DNA of 64,000 nt from Paralimibaculum aggregatum (GCF_030270585.1 NZ_BSYI01000012.1:62001-126000), one strand, 5' to 3'; positions 35,088 through 43,599 are shown, counted from the first letter of the stretch. The notes: generated by a model from the letters alone, not told the origin. Numbers and translations: made by a program.

Positions 35088-36151
35088 GGCGGCTCGCCAT
35101 CGCCGCCCGGCGTGTCGCCGCGCCCGATCGTGTCGAGCAGGTGCTCGAGCTTGGCGAGCAGCGTCGGCAGGTCCTGGTTGGCGCGCAGGATCGCATGGGT
35201 CCCGACCCCGGCGGCACGCCCGAGCGCCATCAGCCCAGCGCCCCAGTAGCCGTCGGAGACCAGCTCGATCACCGCCCGCGTGCGCCACTGGACGAGGTTG
35301 ACCATCGCCGAGCCGTGGTCCGCGACCACGGTTTCCGCCTCCGCGGCGAGCGCGGTGTAGTCCTCGAAGCGCAGCTTCCCGGTCCGCACGACGCGGCCGC
35401 CGCGCGCCGCCACGAGCGCGCCGATCTCGGCATGGGGCATGGCGCGCGAGCGGGACCAGACCTCGCTCCTGACATCCTCGCGCGAGAGGTAGAGGAGGCT
35501 GCCCGGCCGCGGTTCCGGCGGCGCGAGGCGCCAGCGGCGGCGGAGCAGGCCGACCTCCTCGGCGGTCCAGCGCTGCGTCATGTGCTGCTTGTGCAGCACC
35601 AGCGCCTCGCCGATCAGCAGCGGCCGGGTCACGGCGCGGTACGCGATGCCGAGCCGTTCGAGATCGGCCCGCACATAGCCCTTCGCCGCGAGCGCCCGCG
35701 GCAGCAGCAGCGGCCCGTGCAGCGCCCCCGCCGCCACCAGGCGGCGGACCACCTCGAACACCCAGTCGCCATAGGAGACCGTGTGATCGGTCTGGACGAC
35801 GGTGGCCGCCGCGATCCGCTCGAGCGGCCGCAGATAGGGGATCTCGATGAAGGGCGGCCCGATCGGCGAGAACGACGCGGCTTCCTCGATCGCGCCGCGA
35901 TGCCAGGCCAGCCCGAGCGGGGTGTAGCGGAGATCGCGCAGCCGCGAGACCGCCGGGCGCGGGGCGGCGAAGTCGAGGATCTCGGCCGGGCTCGAGACCG
36001 GCCTGTTGTCGCGCCCGTGGAAGGCGTCGCCGAGATAGGGCAGCCGCTCGGCAACCCGCCGCTCGCAGAGCGCGGCGGGGATCGGGCGCCACAGGCCGAG
36101 GCCGACGAGCCCGCGCTTGCCGAGGACCTTGACGCGGTGGTGGAACATCAT
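35069..36151 (-). CDS. Glycosyltransferase family 61 protein
   Basis: 360 residues from the ATG at 36151. DUF563/GT61 features: HTVSYGDWVFEVVRRLVAAGAL and LHKQHMTQRWTAEE in the middle, YLSREDVRS, then the C-terminal VVADHGSAMVNLVQWRTRAVIELVSDGYWG with the conserved His-Gly-Ser. Likely transfers a sugar in capsule or lipopolysaccharide assembly. Converges with the aminotransferase gene and overlaps its end by 19 bases. Confidence 0.85.
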   Translation of the reverse strand: MMFHHRVKVLGKRGLVGLGLWRPIPAALCERRVAERLPYLGDAFHGRDNRPVSSPAEILDFAAPRPAVSRLRDLRYTPLGLAWHRGAIEEAASFSPIGPPFIEIPYLRPLERIAAATVVQTDHTVSYGDWVFEVVRRLVAAGALHGPLLLPRALAAKGYVRADLERLGIAYRAVTRPLLIGEALVLHKQHMTQRWTAEEVGLLRRRWRLAPPEPRPGSLLYLSREDVRSEVWSRSRAMPHAEIGALVAARGGRVVRTGKLRFEDYTALAAEAETVVADHGSAMVNLVQWRTRAVIELVSDGYWGAGLMALGRAAGVGTHAILRANQDLPTLLAKLEHLLDTIGRGDTPGGDGEPPQPAAR

Positions 36152-36282
36152 CGCCGGCCCCCGATCCCATTGGCGCGAGCAAGCATGTCGCCGCGCTCCG
36201 GCTGCCGTCAAGCGTCGATCCGGCCCGTGCCGCATGCGTGGGTGGGACGGAGCGATGCCCGCCGGGATGCGCCGCGCAGGGC

Positions 36283-37032
36283 TCAGTCGATGGTTCCGGG
36301 CAGGCTCAGATCGCCCGAGGCGATGTCGAAGATGTCGGTCACGCAGAGCAGCGGCGCGTGGATGTTGGCGTTGACGCGCAGCGCCGCGGTGACGCCGTCA
36401 TAGGCCGCGCCGTGCACCGCCGCCGGGTCGGCAAACGGCACGGTGACGGTGATCTCCGGCCCGTCGAACAGCGGCGTGTAGCCCGGGCTGTCGATGAAGA
36501 TCGGCAGGCCCGGCCAGGTCGCCGGCATGGCGGGGGTCGCGCCGTCGGGAATGTCGCGCACCCCGAGCGCGCCGGCGCCGCAGCCCTCGGTCGGGGTCAG
36601 GACGACCCAGTGGCTGTGCCACAGCACCCCGTCATTGCCCGGGTCGCCGTCGCCGTTCTCGTCGAAGAGCGGCGTGTCGTCGAAATCGGGGTGGCTGGTC
36701 GCCGCCAGCGTGAGGATGCCGGTGCCGCCAGCGAAGCCGACGGTCGCCGGGTCGAGCGAGGTGGGCCAGACATAGGAGAGCACCGGCGCGCCGGCGAGCG
36801 CGCCGGCGGGCTGCGGCCGGTCGGCGCCGGCGATGCCGCCGGTGGTTATGTGGAAGGTCACGAGCCGCCCCGCCCGGTGCGCATGGGCGGCGAGGATGTC
36901 GAAGGCCGCGACGCTCGAGGCGTCGGCCGGCGAGGCGATCGCCCCGGCCTGGTGGATGGCGCGGGTTTCGTCGGCAGCGGCGGCGCCGGCGAGCAGCAGC
37001 AGGGCGGCAGCGCTGGGCAGGGTGCGGTTCAT
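36283..37032 (-). CDS. Secreted protein of unknown function
   Basis: 249 residues. The first ~22 residues are a Sec signal (LPSAAALLLLAGAAAADE). The mature part is a beta-rich periplasmic domain with a Ca-loop-like stretch DENGDGDPGNDG (near 155) and LWHSHWVVLTP. No catalytic motif assigned. Divergent from the MarR regulator and just downstream of shared palindromes, so probably its target. The start could also be a Met four codons upstream (37044). Confidence 0.75.
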   Translation of the reverse strand: MNRTLPSAAALLLLAGAAAADETRAIHQAGAIASPADASSVAAFDILAAHAHRAGRLVTFHITTGGIAGADRPQPAGALAGAPVLSYVWPTSLDPATVGFAGGTGILTLAATSHPDFDDTPLFDENGDGDPGNDGVLWHSHWVVLTPTEGCGAGALGVRDIPDGATPAMPATWPGLPIFIDSPGYTPLFDGPEITVTVPFADPAAVHGAAYDGVTAALRVNANIHAPLLCVTDIFDIASGDLSLPGTID

Positions 37033-37055
37033 GTCGGCCTCCATCGGGTGATATG

Positions 37056-37112
37056 ATAGCGAGTCGATAACACTTTACCGCCGGCGTTGCAATGGAGATA
37101 GCGAGTCGCTAT
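37056..37112. promoter_or_regulatory. Paired operator of the Cys-rich MarR regulator
   Basis: A perfect 15-bp palindrome ATAGCGA-G-TCGCTAT occupies 37098-37112, directly before and partly within the start region of the regulator. A partial copy ATAGCGAGTCGATA lies at 37056-37069, near the secreted-protein start. Two similar sites between divergent genes fit repression of both by the MarR protein. The repeat at 37098 argues that translation of the regulator begins after it. Confidence 0.7.
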
Positions 37113-37115
37113 TAC

Positions 37116-37664
37116 ATGCCCATGGACACGACCGAGCGGATCCGCGCCTTCATCCACCGTCTGGCGCGCCTCGACGCGGCCGAGACCTGGACGGACGATC
37201 TCAACCCTGCCCAGATCGCCGCGCTGGAATACCTGGCGCGCGCCAACCGCTTCTCGCGCGCGCCGTCGCATGTGGCCGAGTATCTGGGCACCACCCGCGG
37301 GACGATGTCGCAGACGCTGAAGGCGCTCGAGCGCAAGGGTTATCTGCGCGAAAGCCGTTCGGAGACCGACAGGCGCTCGATCACCTGCCATCTGACCGAT
37401 GCGGGGATCGCCCTGGCCGCGCGGCGCAGCGCCCTGGCGGATGCGATCGCGGCGCTGCCCGCGGCACAGCGGGACAGCCTGAGCGACGGGCTGTCGGCGG
37501 TCCTCGCCGCCCGGCTGGAGGCCAATGGCGGGCGCGCCTTCGGCCTGTGCCGGACCTGCATCCACCACCGCCCGGCCGCCGATGGCGCGTTCTGCGCCCT
37601 GCTCAGGCTTCCTCTCCGGCCGGAGGAAGCCACGCAGATCTGCCACGAGCAGGTGGCGGCATGA
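37116..37664 (+). CDS. MarR-family regulator with C-terminal cysteine cluster
   Basis: Start uncertain (ATG at 37092, 37116 or 37122); 37116 is chosen because the palindrome ends at 37112. About 180 residues. Winged helix: PAQIAALEYLARANRF, HVAEYLGTTRGTMSQTLKALERKGYLRESRSETDRRS. After the wing follows a Cys-rich tail (FGLCRTCIHHR, FCALLRLPLRPEEATQICHEQ): four Cys plus His residues that could bind zinc or an Fe-S cluster, which makes it a candidate redox or metal sensor. Divergent from the secreted-protein gene. Confidence 0.85.
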   Translation: MPMDTTERIRAFIHRLARLDAAETWTDDLNPAQIAALEYLARANRFSRAPSHVAEYLGTTRGTMSQTLKALERKGYLRESRSETDRRSITCHLTDAGIALAARRSALADAIAALPAAQRDSLSDGLSAVLAARLEANGGRAFGLCRTCIHHRPAADGAFCALLRLPLRPEEATQICHEQVAA

Positions 37665-38213
37665 GCACGGCCGCCCGAGCCGCACGTCGTGCAGCGGCGC
37701 CCTCCGGCCGAAGCGGCCGCCGGTTCCGCTGACATCCGGGGGTCCGGGCATCGCGTCACCGCGGCGGCTGCGCTGGCCGCGGGCGCCATCCGGAGCTGGC
37801 CGCGGACGCGATCCGGGCGGGGCCCGGAGCAGGGATCGCCCGCCGCACCGCGAAGCAGGAAGCCGCCGGGATCGCCAGGCAGACCGACGCGCGGCCCGAG
37901 CGGATCGCCGAGGCAGACGGCTCCGGCGTCATCGCGGCCGATGAGCAGCGGATCGGCAAGCTGGCGCGGGGCCGCCCGGCGCTGACCGATCAGATGCGGA
38001 AAGCGGCCAACCCGCCGCACGGCTTCGTGGGAATGCGCGTTCGCTTTCAGGAAAATCGCTGGAAGATCCGGGAGGGCGGGCAGCTCACGCTCCGCCGGAT
38101 GGGGCTGCAACCGGCCTCTGCCGATCCCGCGCCATGCGAGCGGGAAGGCGGCCTTCGGACCTCGAAAACCACCTTGCCGTTCAACATGTGAGCGGCACTC
38201 GACATGTCTGGGG
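37665..38213. other. Gap of about 550 bp without recognised gene
   Basis: Follows the MarR gene and ends at the left attachment repeat. Several frames are open. One plus frame reads from near 37796 (Ala/Arg-rich) through MRKAANPPHGFVGMRVRF to a stop at 38189-38191. No family, ribosome site or promoter supports it, so it may be decayed sequence next to the integrated element. Confidence 0.5.
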
Positions 38214-38235
38214 GAAGAATGGTGCCGGTGAAGGG
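38214..38235. other. Left attachment repeat (attL/attR-type copy)
   Basis: Identical over 22 bases to 41938-41959 (GAAGAATGGTGCCGGTGAAGG plus G). It is a free-standing copy of the tRNA-Thr 3' end without the rest of the tRNA. Bases after it differ (CACCG versus ACTCG), which fixes the right border of identity. Confidence 0.85.
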
Positions 38236-38400
38236 CACCGATTTTCCTTCTCATAGCGACTCACAACAGAACCAGATATCTGTTTTGAAACAGAAATTTA
38301 CGGTTCCCTAGGCAACCGAGCTGGCGCATATTTGAGCATGGTTTCGCATTCTCCGGGGTGGGCTGAAAGGTGGGCCCCGGAGAGGTGGAGGACCCGAACT

Positions 38401-39543
38401 GTGCTCATCAACGCGCTCTCTCAGATGAAAGCTAAGCACCTGCCCGAAGGTAAGCATGCCGACGGTCAGGGGCTCTGGCTCGTGAAGCGCAGCAAGCTGT
38501 CAGGAAAGTGGATCCTGCGCCTCACGATCCACGGGCGGCGCCGGGAGATGGGGCTCGGCCCGTGGCCAGATGTCTCGATCGCGGAGGCGCGGGGCCGCGC
38601 GGAGGATGCCCGACGCCGCGTGCGGGGCGGCGACGACCCGATCGAAGAGCGCGCGGCCAGGCGCCTGCGCGCCAAGCGCCTGACCGTCGAGGAGGCTATC
38701 CACGGATGCTTCGAAGCGCGCCAGGCCGAACTCAAGGCTGACGGCAAGGCCGGCCGCTGGCTCTCGCCACTCGCCGTTCACATCATCCCGGCCATCGGGG
38801 AGGTCGCGATCGAGGATCTCGACCAGCACGTGATCCGGAAGGTGCTCGAGCCGATCTGGCACGAGAAGCCCGACACCGCACGCAAGGCGATGAACCGTCT
38901 GAACCTGACGCTCAAGCACGCCGCCGCCCTTGGGCTCGAGGTCGACATGCAGGCAACGATGAAGGCGCGGGCCCTCCTCGGCAAACAGCGCCACACGGTC
39001 GAGCACGTTCCCTCGATCCCCTACCGGGAGGCGCCGGCCTTCTACCGCATGCTCTCCGGCAAGAGCTTCTTCTCCTGCCACGCGCTGCGCTTTCTGATGC
39101 TGACGGTCGCGCGCACGAGCGAAATCCGCTTCGCCCTCAAGGATGATCTCGTCGACGACGTGCTGGTCATCCCGCCTGAGCGCACCAAGACGGGCAATGA
39201 GCACAGGATCCCGCTGAGCACCGAGGCGCTCGACCTCATCGCACAGACCAGGCGGCTGCATGACAGCGACCTTCTCTTCCCGTCTCCTAAGGGCAAGCCG
39301 ATGTCGGACGCGACCATGGCGCGCTTCATGGAGCGCGAAGGCTACGAGGCGCGCCCCCACGGCTTCCGGTCGACCTTCCGCACCTGGGTGGAGGAGTGCA
39401 CTGACGCCCCTTACGAGGTGAAGGAGGCCTGCCTCGGTCACATCGTCGATGGCGCGGTGGTCCGGGCCTACCAGCGCTCTGACCGCCTTGAGCGTCGCCG
39501 GGAGTTAATGGAAAGCTGGTCTTCGTTCCTTACCGGCTCATGA
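38401..39543 (+). CDS. Tyrosine recombinase / P4-like integrase
   Basis: About 380 residues from a GTG at 38401 with GGAGG nine bases upstream; an ATG at 38338 would extend it. The N-terminus has the arm-binding DUF4102 domain (HADGQGLWLVKR, EMGLGPWPDVSIAEAR). The catalytic half shows Arg I in TVARTSEIRFAL, HGFRSTFRTW (His-x-x-Arg), LGHIVDGAVV and the nucleophilic Tyr in AYQRSD near the end. Integrates at tRNA ends, consistent with the flanking tRNA-Thr repeats. A GGGGTGGGC...GGTGGG element upstream (38355-38380) has a relative at 41867-41890 and may be an integrase arm site. Confidence 0.92.
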   Translation: MLINALSQMKAKHLPEGKHADGQGLWLVKRSKLSGKWILRLTIHGRRREMGLGPWPDVSIAEARGRAEDARRRVRGGDDPIEERAARRLRAKRLTVEEAIHGCFEARQAELKADGKAGRWLSPLAVHIIPAIGEVAIEDLDQHVIRKVLEPIWHEKPDTARKAMNRLNLTLKHAAALGLEVDMQATMKARALLGKQRHTVEHVPSIPYREAPAFYRMLSGKSFFSCHALRFLMLTVARTSEIRFALKDDLVDDVLVIPPERTKTGNEHRIPLSTEALDLIAQTRRLHDSDLLFPSPKGKPMSDATMARFMEREGYEARPHGFRSTFRTWVEECTDAPYEVKEACLGHIVDGAVVRAYQRSDRLERRRELMESWSSFLTGS

Positions 39544-39600
39544 GGCTGTCCTAGCCAATCGCGCAAACGCCAGTGCATTCGGAATGAGGCGTCGATCTGG

Positions 39601-39637
39601 ATGCGCATCTTGACGCGCACAACTATGCGCATATTCT
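39601..39637 (+). promoter_or_regulatory. Promoter and twin palindromic operators of ccdAB
   Basis: The self-complementary octamer ATGCGCAT occurs at 39601-39608 and 39625-39632, 24 bases apart. Between them is TTGACG (39610-39615), with TATTCT (39632-39637) 16 bases downstream as -10. Toxin-antitoxin operons are typically autorepressed by the antitoxin bound to such paired sites. Confidence 0.6.
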
Positions 39638-39662
39638 CGGTCCATATGTCGTCGGAGGTATG

Positions 39663-39899
39663 ATGCAACCCCATTCGTTGCCTAAGAAGCCGACCAATCT
39701 CTCGCTTGACCAAGCCCTCTTGCAGGAAGCTCGGGAACTCGGGGTGAATCTCTCTCAGGCTGCGGAGCACGGTCTCCGGCAGGCCATCGCCAGCGCAAAG
39801 GCCGCTGCCTGGAAACGCGAAAACCAGGTTGCTTTGGAAAGCTCCAATGCCTGGGTCGAGAAACGCGGCTTGCCGTTGGAGCGGTTTCGCCGCTTCTGA
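39663..39899 (+). CDS. ccdA: CcdA-like antitoxin
   Basis: 78 residues. Ribbon-helix-helix N-terminus (KKPTNLSLDQALLQEARELGVNLSQAAEHGL) that binds DNA as a dimer, and a CcdA C-terminal tail (AWKRENQVALESSNAWVEKRG, ending LERFRRF) that wraps the toxin. The start at 39663 is preferred to 39660 because GGAGG lies at 39654-39658 and needs spacing. Its TGA overlaps the ccdB ATG by one base. Neutralises CcdB and autoregulates the pair. Confidence 0.93.
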   Translation: MQPHSLPKKPTNLSLDQALLQEARELGVNLSQAAEHGLRQAIASAKAAAWKRENQVALESSNAWVEKRGLPLERFRRF

Positions 39900-40198
39900 T
39901 GGCCCGGTTCGACGTCTACGCAAATCCGGACGGCGCCGGCTATCTGCTGGACGTGCAGACCGATCTCCTGGATGGGTTGAACACCAGAATCGTCGTCCCA
40001 CTGCTGCCCGCAAACGACGCGCCTTCTCCGGCCCAGCGACTGAACCCGGTGTTCGAGATCGTCAATCAAAGACACGTCATGGTCACGCAGTTCATAGCGG
40101 CAGTCCCACGTGCAATTTTGAAGGAGCCCGTAACCACGCTCGCCGATCACGACGCCGAGATCACCGGGGCGCTCGACATGGCCTTCTTTGGCTTCTGA
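39899..40198 (+). CDS. ccdB: CcdB-like gyrase-targeting toxin
   Basis: 99 residues, the family length. Family landmarks: ARFDVYANPDGAGYLLDVQTDLLDGL at the start, VVPLLPANDAPSPAQRLNPVF in the middle, the MVTQFIAAVPRAIL segment and the end AEITGALDMAFFGF. CcdB poisons DNA gyrase; the last residues are the gyrase-contact region (Phe-Phe-Gly-Phe here in place of the classical Trp-Gly-Ile). Stabilises the element against loss. Overlaps ccdA by one base. Confidence 0.93.
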   Translation: MARFDVYANPDGAGYLLDVQTDLLDGLNTRIVVPLLPANDAPSPAQRLNPVFEIVNQRHVMVTQFIAAVPRAILKEPVTTLADHDAEITGALDMAFFGF

Positions 40199-40368
40199 TG
40201 CAGTCTCGATTTCTTGAGGCGGAGGCCAAAGCCGTGGAAATTCCGACTGTTTTAGTCTGATTTCCTGACTACGAATCTGATGCTGATGGAGCAGCAGACA
40301 AAAAGTCTGTGGGTGTCAGTTCCGATCGATACAGTCTCCTTGCGCTGTCGGACGTTCGGAGAAGGCGG

Positions 40369-41175
40369 TCAGCGGCCGGCGTCGGCCAGGCGGTCGAGGC
40401 GCAGGCGGTGTCGGCTATCGGTCAGCCGCTGCGCGCTGCCGATCACAGCGCCCAGCACCCCGAGTCCTGTGGCGCCGCCGATCAGGAACATGATCAGCAG
40501 CTGGTACTTCACCGCCTCCTGCGGGTCGACGCCCGACAGGATCTGCCCTGTCATCATGCCCGGCAACGAGACGACGCCGGTCGCGGCCATCGCGTTGATA
40601 ATCGGAGTGAATCCACTCCGGAGTGCCCGCCGGATCATCGGCAGCATCGCCTCGAGGCTGGTGCGCCCCAGCAGGAGCTGCGCCTCGATGGCGCGGCGCT
40701 CGGCTGCGAGTGTCGCGTGCAGCGTGTCGAGGCCGAGGCTCACCCCGGTCATGGTGTTGCCGAGTATCATGCCGAAGATCGGCAGGGCATATTGCGGCGA
40801 CCACCAGGGCTCGGGCTGGATCTGGCTGGTCAGCGCTACGAGGGTGACGATCGAACCCGCCGCAGTCATCGCGCCCGCGCCGAGCGTGTAGCCCCAGAGC
40901 CCGGCGAGACGGCTCTGCTGGCGCGCCAAGATCTCATAGCCGGCAAACCCCACCATCGCGCAGGCAAGGGCCAAGGTCAGCCAGGGAGAGCCGGCGGCGA
41001 ACACCGCGCGCAGAACCAGCCCGATCATCAGGAGCTGAACGATCATCCGGAGCGCCGCGATCAGGAGCTGACGCTCGAGGCGCAGCCTGAGCGTGATCGA
41101 CAGCACCGCATTCAGCGCGAGAAACAGCGCGGCGAGGACAATGTCCCAGATAGAGAGCTCGATGTAGCCGGTCAT
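40369..41175 (-). CDS. fetB: FetB-like ABC transporter permease (UPF0014)
   Basis: 268 residues with seven or eight membrane helices; family landmarks RLERQLLIAALRMIVQLLMIGLVL and QILSGVDPQEAVKYQLLIMFLIGG, and GMILGNTMTGVSLGLD. FetAB exports iron or raises resistance to oxidative stress in E. coli. Starts in an ATGA overlap with fetA. Lies inside the tRNA-Thr element as its cargo. Confidence 0.92.
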   Translation of the reverse strand: MTGYIELSIWDIVLAALFLALNAVLSITLRLRLERQLLIAALRMIVQLLMIGLVLRAVFAAGSPWLTLALACAMVGFAGYEILARQQSRLAGLWGYTLGAGAMTAAGSIVTLVALTSQIQPEPWWSPQYALPIFGMILGNTMTGVSLGLDTLHATLAAERRAIEAQLLLGRTSLEAMLPMIRRALRSGFTPIINAMAATGVVSLPGMMTGQILSGVDPQEAVKYQLLIMFLIGGATGLGVLGAVIGSAQRLTDSRHRLRLDRLADAGR

Positions 41176-41774
41176 AAGGCGACTCCAGGCAGGGACACGA
41201 GCCGACCGCGCTCGACGCGATGGCGCCCGGCCGAGAGCCGGGCAGGCTGCGCTTCGTCATGGGTCACGAGAAGCACGGCGACGCCTCGCTCGCACTGGTC
41301 CCGGATCAGCGCCTCGACCAATCCGGTCGCGTGCTCGTCGAGCGTCGCGGTCGGCTCGTCGAGCAGCAGCGCATCGGGCCGGTTCGCCAGCGCCCTGACG
41401 ATTGCGAGACGATGCCGCTCGCCGGAGGAGAGCCGGGCGACGTACCAGTCGAGCGCCTCCGGCAGCTCGACCGCTTCGAGGAGGCCGGCGAGTTCCGACT
41501 CCGCATCGAAATGATCGCAAACCCGGTCGGCCCACCAGCCGCTCTCGGCAGGAACCAGCGCCACGCGCCGGCGCCATTCGGGGGCCGGCATCGAGGCCCG
41601 CTCCTGGACGTCGAGCGTCACTGTCCCCTCATTGGGGTCGAGATCGACGATCGCGCGAAGAATCAGGGACTTGCCCGAGCCCGAGGGGCCAAGCAGCGCA
41701 GATATTTGTCCCCGCTCTACGGCCAGGCTCACCGGGCCGATCAGCGGTGTACGAAGATCCTCTATGGCAAGCAT
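41172..41774 (-). CDS. fetA: FetA-like ABC transporter ATP-binding protein
   Basis: About 200 residues (a GTG nine bases upstream would add three). Walker A LLGPSGSGKSLIL, signature RLSSGERHRLAIVRAL, Walker B ALLLDEPTATLDEH, switch His in VTHDE. Length is typical of the FetA group, slightly shorter than classical ATPases. Coupled to fetB; first gene of the transporter pair. Confidence 0.9.
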   Translation of the reverse strand: MLAIEDLRTPLIGPVSLAVERGQISALLGPSGSGKSLILRAIVDLDPNEGTVTLDVQERASMPAPEWRRRVALVPAESGWWADRVCDHFDAESELAGLLEAVELPEALDWYVARLSSGERHRLAIVRALANRPDALLLDEPTATLDEHATGLVEALIRDQCERGVAVLLVTHDEAQPARLSAGRHRVERGRLVSLPGVAL

Positions 41775-41937
41775 GCGCTGCACTCTGGCAGCTATGCCGC
41801 TAAACTGCCATGCAAACGAGTGAGCCCCGGTATGAGCCTACAAACTTTGGTTCGGGACAGCCTCTATTGGGGTGGGCCAAGAGGTGGACCCAAAACTCGC
41901 CCCCCAGGAAATTGCATTCTTTTCAGGTTCTTGCTGA

Positions 41938-41959
41938 GAAGAATGGTGCCGGTGAAGGG
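41938..41959. other. Right attachment repeat, overlapping the tRNA-Thr 3' end
   Basis: The 22 bases identical to 38214-38235. Bases 41944-41959 are the last 16 positions of the tRNA gene (read on the minus strand, including CCA); the remaining six lie just beyond its 3' end. This is the usual type of integration site for P4-like integrases. Confidence 0.85.
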
Positions 41960-42019
41960 ACTCGAACCCCCGACCCCATCATTACGAATGACGTGCTCTA
42001 CCAGCTGAGCTACACCGGC
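41944..42019 (-). tRNA. tRNA-Thr (anticodon CGT)
   Basis: A 76-base cloverleaf with encoded CCA: acceptor GCCGGTG/CACCGGC, D-arm GCTC/GAGC, anticodon stem CGTCA/TGATG with loop TTCGTAA (anticodon CGT, reading ACG codons), T-arm GGGGG-TTCGAGT-CCCTT. It is intact and its 3' end is the integration point of the adjacent element. Confidence 0.96.
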
Positions 42020-42190
42020 CATGCCGCGCGTCGGGTGCGCGCGGACCATGCGCGTGATAGTGGCTCCGGCGGGGCTTGGCAAGAGCGCTCGCACCGGCCG
42101 GCCGGTGCCCGGAACCGCCGCCAGGAACCGCCGCCGGCCGGGGCGGGCCGGTGGGCGCTTTCCGGCAGGGGAGCGTCAGAAGGGCGCGCG

Positions 42191-43582
42191 TCAGTCGGGG
42201 CGCGGCGGCCTGTCCGGCGCGGCGGCATCGGTGTCGCCATCCTCCGTGTCCGGCTCGCGCCCGAGCGCGCGGTCCGAGGGGCCGGGCAGGGGCGGCTCGC
42301 CGGGACCCCGCTCGTCGACCAGCAGCGGCAGCATGGCGGCCTGCGCCAACGCGCCCTCGGCGGCATCGTCGCGCGGCGCGCCGAGCGCCCGGGCGAGCCA
42401 GCCGCGCACCACCGCATCCGGCTCGCCCTCGCCGCGGGCGACCGCCGCCATCACCGCGCAGTAGCGCGCCGAGAGCGGCGGCTCGGAGAGCGGCTCGACG
42501 GCGGCGCGGGCGCCGGCCCAGTCCTCTGCCAGCAGCGCCAGCTCGGCGCGGACGAATCGGCTCTCGCGGTGCTCGGGATTGGCGCCGAGCAGCCGGTCGA
42601 AGCGGCGGCGCCGGGCCTCCGGGCTCTCCTCCGGCTCGAGATCGGCGAAGGCGCGGGCGATCTCGGCGCTCGGCATCCGGCTCCAGCCGGCGCCGAGGTG
42701 CCGCGCGGCCTGGCGCTTCTGCCCGTCGCGCATGAGGTGACGCGCCGCGGCCACCGCGGCCTCGGGGTTGCCGGGGTCGAGCTTCGCCGCCTCCAGCGCA
42801 TAGGCCAGCGCCGGCTTCCACGCGCGCGCCGCCTCGGCCTCCTCGGCGAGCGCGATCGCCAGCGTGGCGCCGCGGCGGCTGGCCTCGGCGGCGGGCACGG
42901 CGCCGATCCGGCGCTGCACGGCGAGGGTGCGCCGGGCGCCGGCCCAGTCGTAGCCCTGGCTCTGCAGCGTGTAGAGGGTCTCGAGCACCTCCGGGTCGTG
43001 CGGGGCGATCTCCGCCGCGCGCTCGGCGAGGGCATGGGCGCGGTCGGTGTCGCCGGCGGCCTGGGCCTGGGCCAGCAGCCCCTTGAGCCCGACCAGCGCC
43101 GTCGCCGGCTCCTCGGCCAGCGCCCGCCAGTAGCGCCGGGCCCGGCGGCTGTTGCCCGCGAGCTCCGCCGCCTGCGCCTGCAGCAGCCGCGCCAGGCCCG
43201 GCCGCCGCAGCAGCCGCGCCGCGCGCCCGGCCTGCCGCTCGGCACCGCGGGCATCGCCGGCGGCGAGCGCCATCAGCGTGCCGTCGAGCGCCTCGAGGCT
43301 CTGGCGGCGCCGGGTCGCATCGGTGAAGCGGCGCACCGCCGCCGGGTCGCCCAGCATGAACAGCGCCAGCGCGACGAGCAGGTCGAGCAGCCGCGCGACG
43401 ATCACCAGCGCCGCCGCCGCGGCGACCAGCGCAGCCCCCGCCGCCAGCGGGGTCAGTTCGAACACATAGCCCGCCAGGGCCACGGTGACGCTGCCCTCCG
43501 CCTCGAGCAGCAGCGCCACGACCCAGGTCGTCGCGCCGACGATGCCGGCGAAGGCCAGGAGCCGGATCAGGGAGCCGAGCAT
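42191..43582 (-). CDS. HemY-like protein (heme biosynthesis-associated TPR membrane protein)
   Basis: 463 residues. Two N-terminal membrane helices (LIRLLAFAGIVGATTWVVALLL; ALVAAAAALVIVARLLDLL, residues about 1-75) with the loop found in the HemY_N family, then helical TPR-like repeats (residues 90-430: ALDGTLMALAAGDARGAERQAGRAARLL, LAERAAEIAPHDPEVLETLY). The Asp/Pro-rich C-terminus is disordered. Enzymatic activity in heme synthesis is not known; the gene tracks with hemC/hemD in alphaproteobacteria. Last gene of the hemC-hemD-Mic60-hemY transcript. Confidence 0.88.
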   Translation of the reverse strand: MLGSLIRLLAFAGIVGATTWVVALLLEAEGSVTVALAGYVFELTPLAAGAALVAAAAALVIVARLLDLLVALALFMLGDPAAVRRFTDATRRRQSLEALDGTLMALAAGDARGAERQAGRAARLLRRPGLARLLQAQAAELAGNSRRARRYWRALAEEPATALVGLKGLLAQAQAAGDTDRAHALAERAAEIAPHDPEVLETLYTLQSQGYDWAGARRTLAVQRRIGAVPAAEASRRGATLAIALAEEAEAARAWKPALAYALEAAKLDPGNPEAAVAAARHLMRDGQKRQAARHLGAGWSRMPSAEIARAFADLEPEESPEARRRRFDRLLGANPEHRESRFVRAELALLAEDWAGARAAVEPLSEPPLSARYCAVMAAVARGEGEPDAVVRGWLARALGAPRDDAAEGALAQAAMLPLLVDERGPGEPPLPGPSDRALGREPDTEDGDTDAAAPDRPPRPD

Positions 43583-43599
43583 GCCTGCGTTCCGATGCG

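Larger units (their letters stand above)
38214..41959. mobile_element. Integrated element of ~3.7 kb in tRNA-Thr(CGT)
   Basis: Bounded by a 22-bp direct repeat (38214-38235 and 41938-41959). The right copy includes the 3' end and CCA of the intact tRNA-Thr, the left copy is a duplicated fragment. Inside are a tyrosine integrase, a CcdAB toxin-antitoxin pair and a FetAB-type ABC transporter; composition is lower in GC than outside. This is a complete small integrative element or a genomic-island remnant. The integrase sits beside the repeat farther from the tRNA. No replication or transfer genes are present, so it would need a helper to move by conjugation. Confidence 0.85.
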
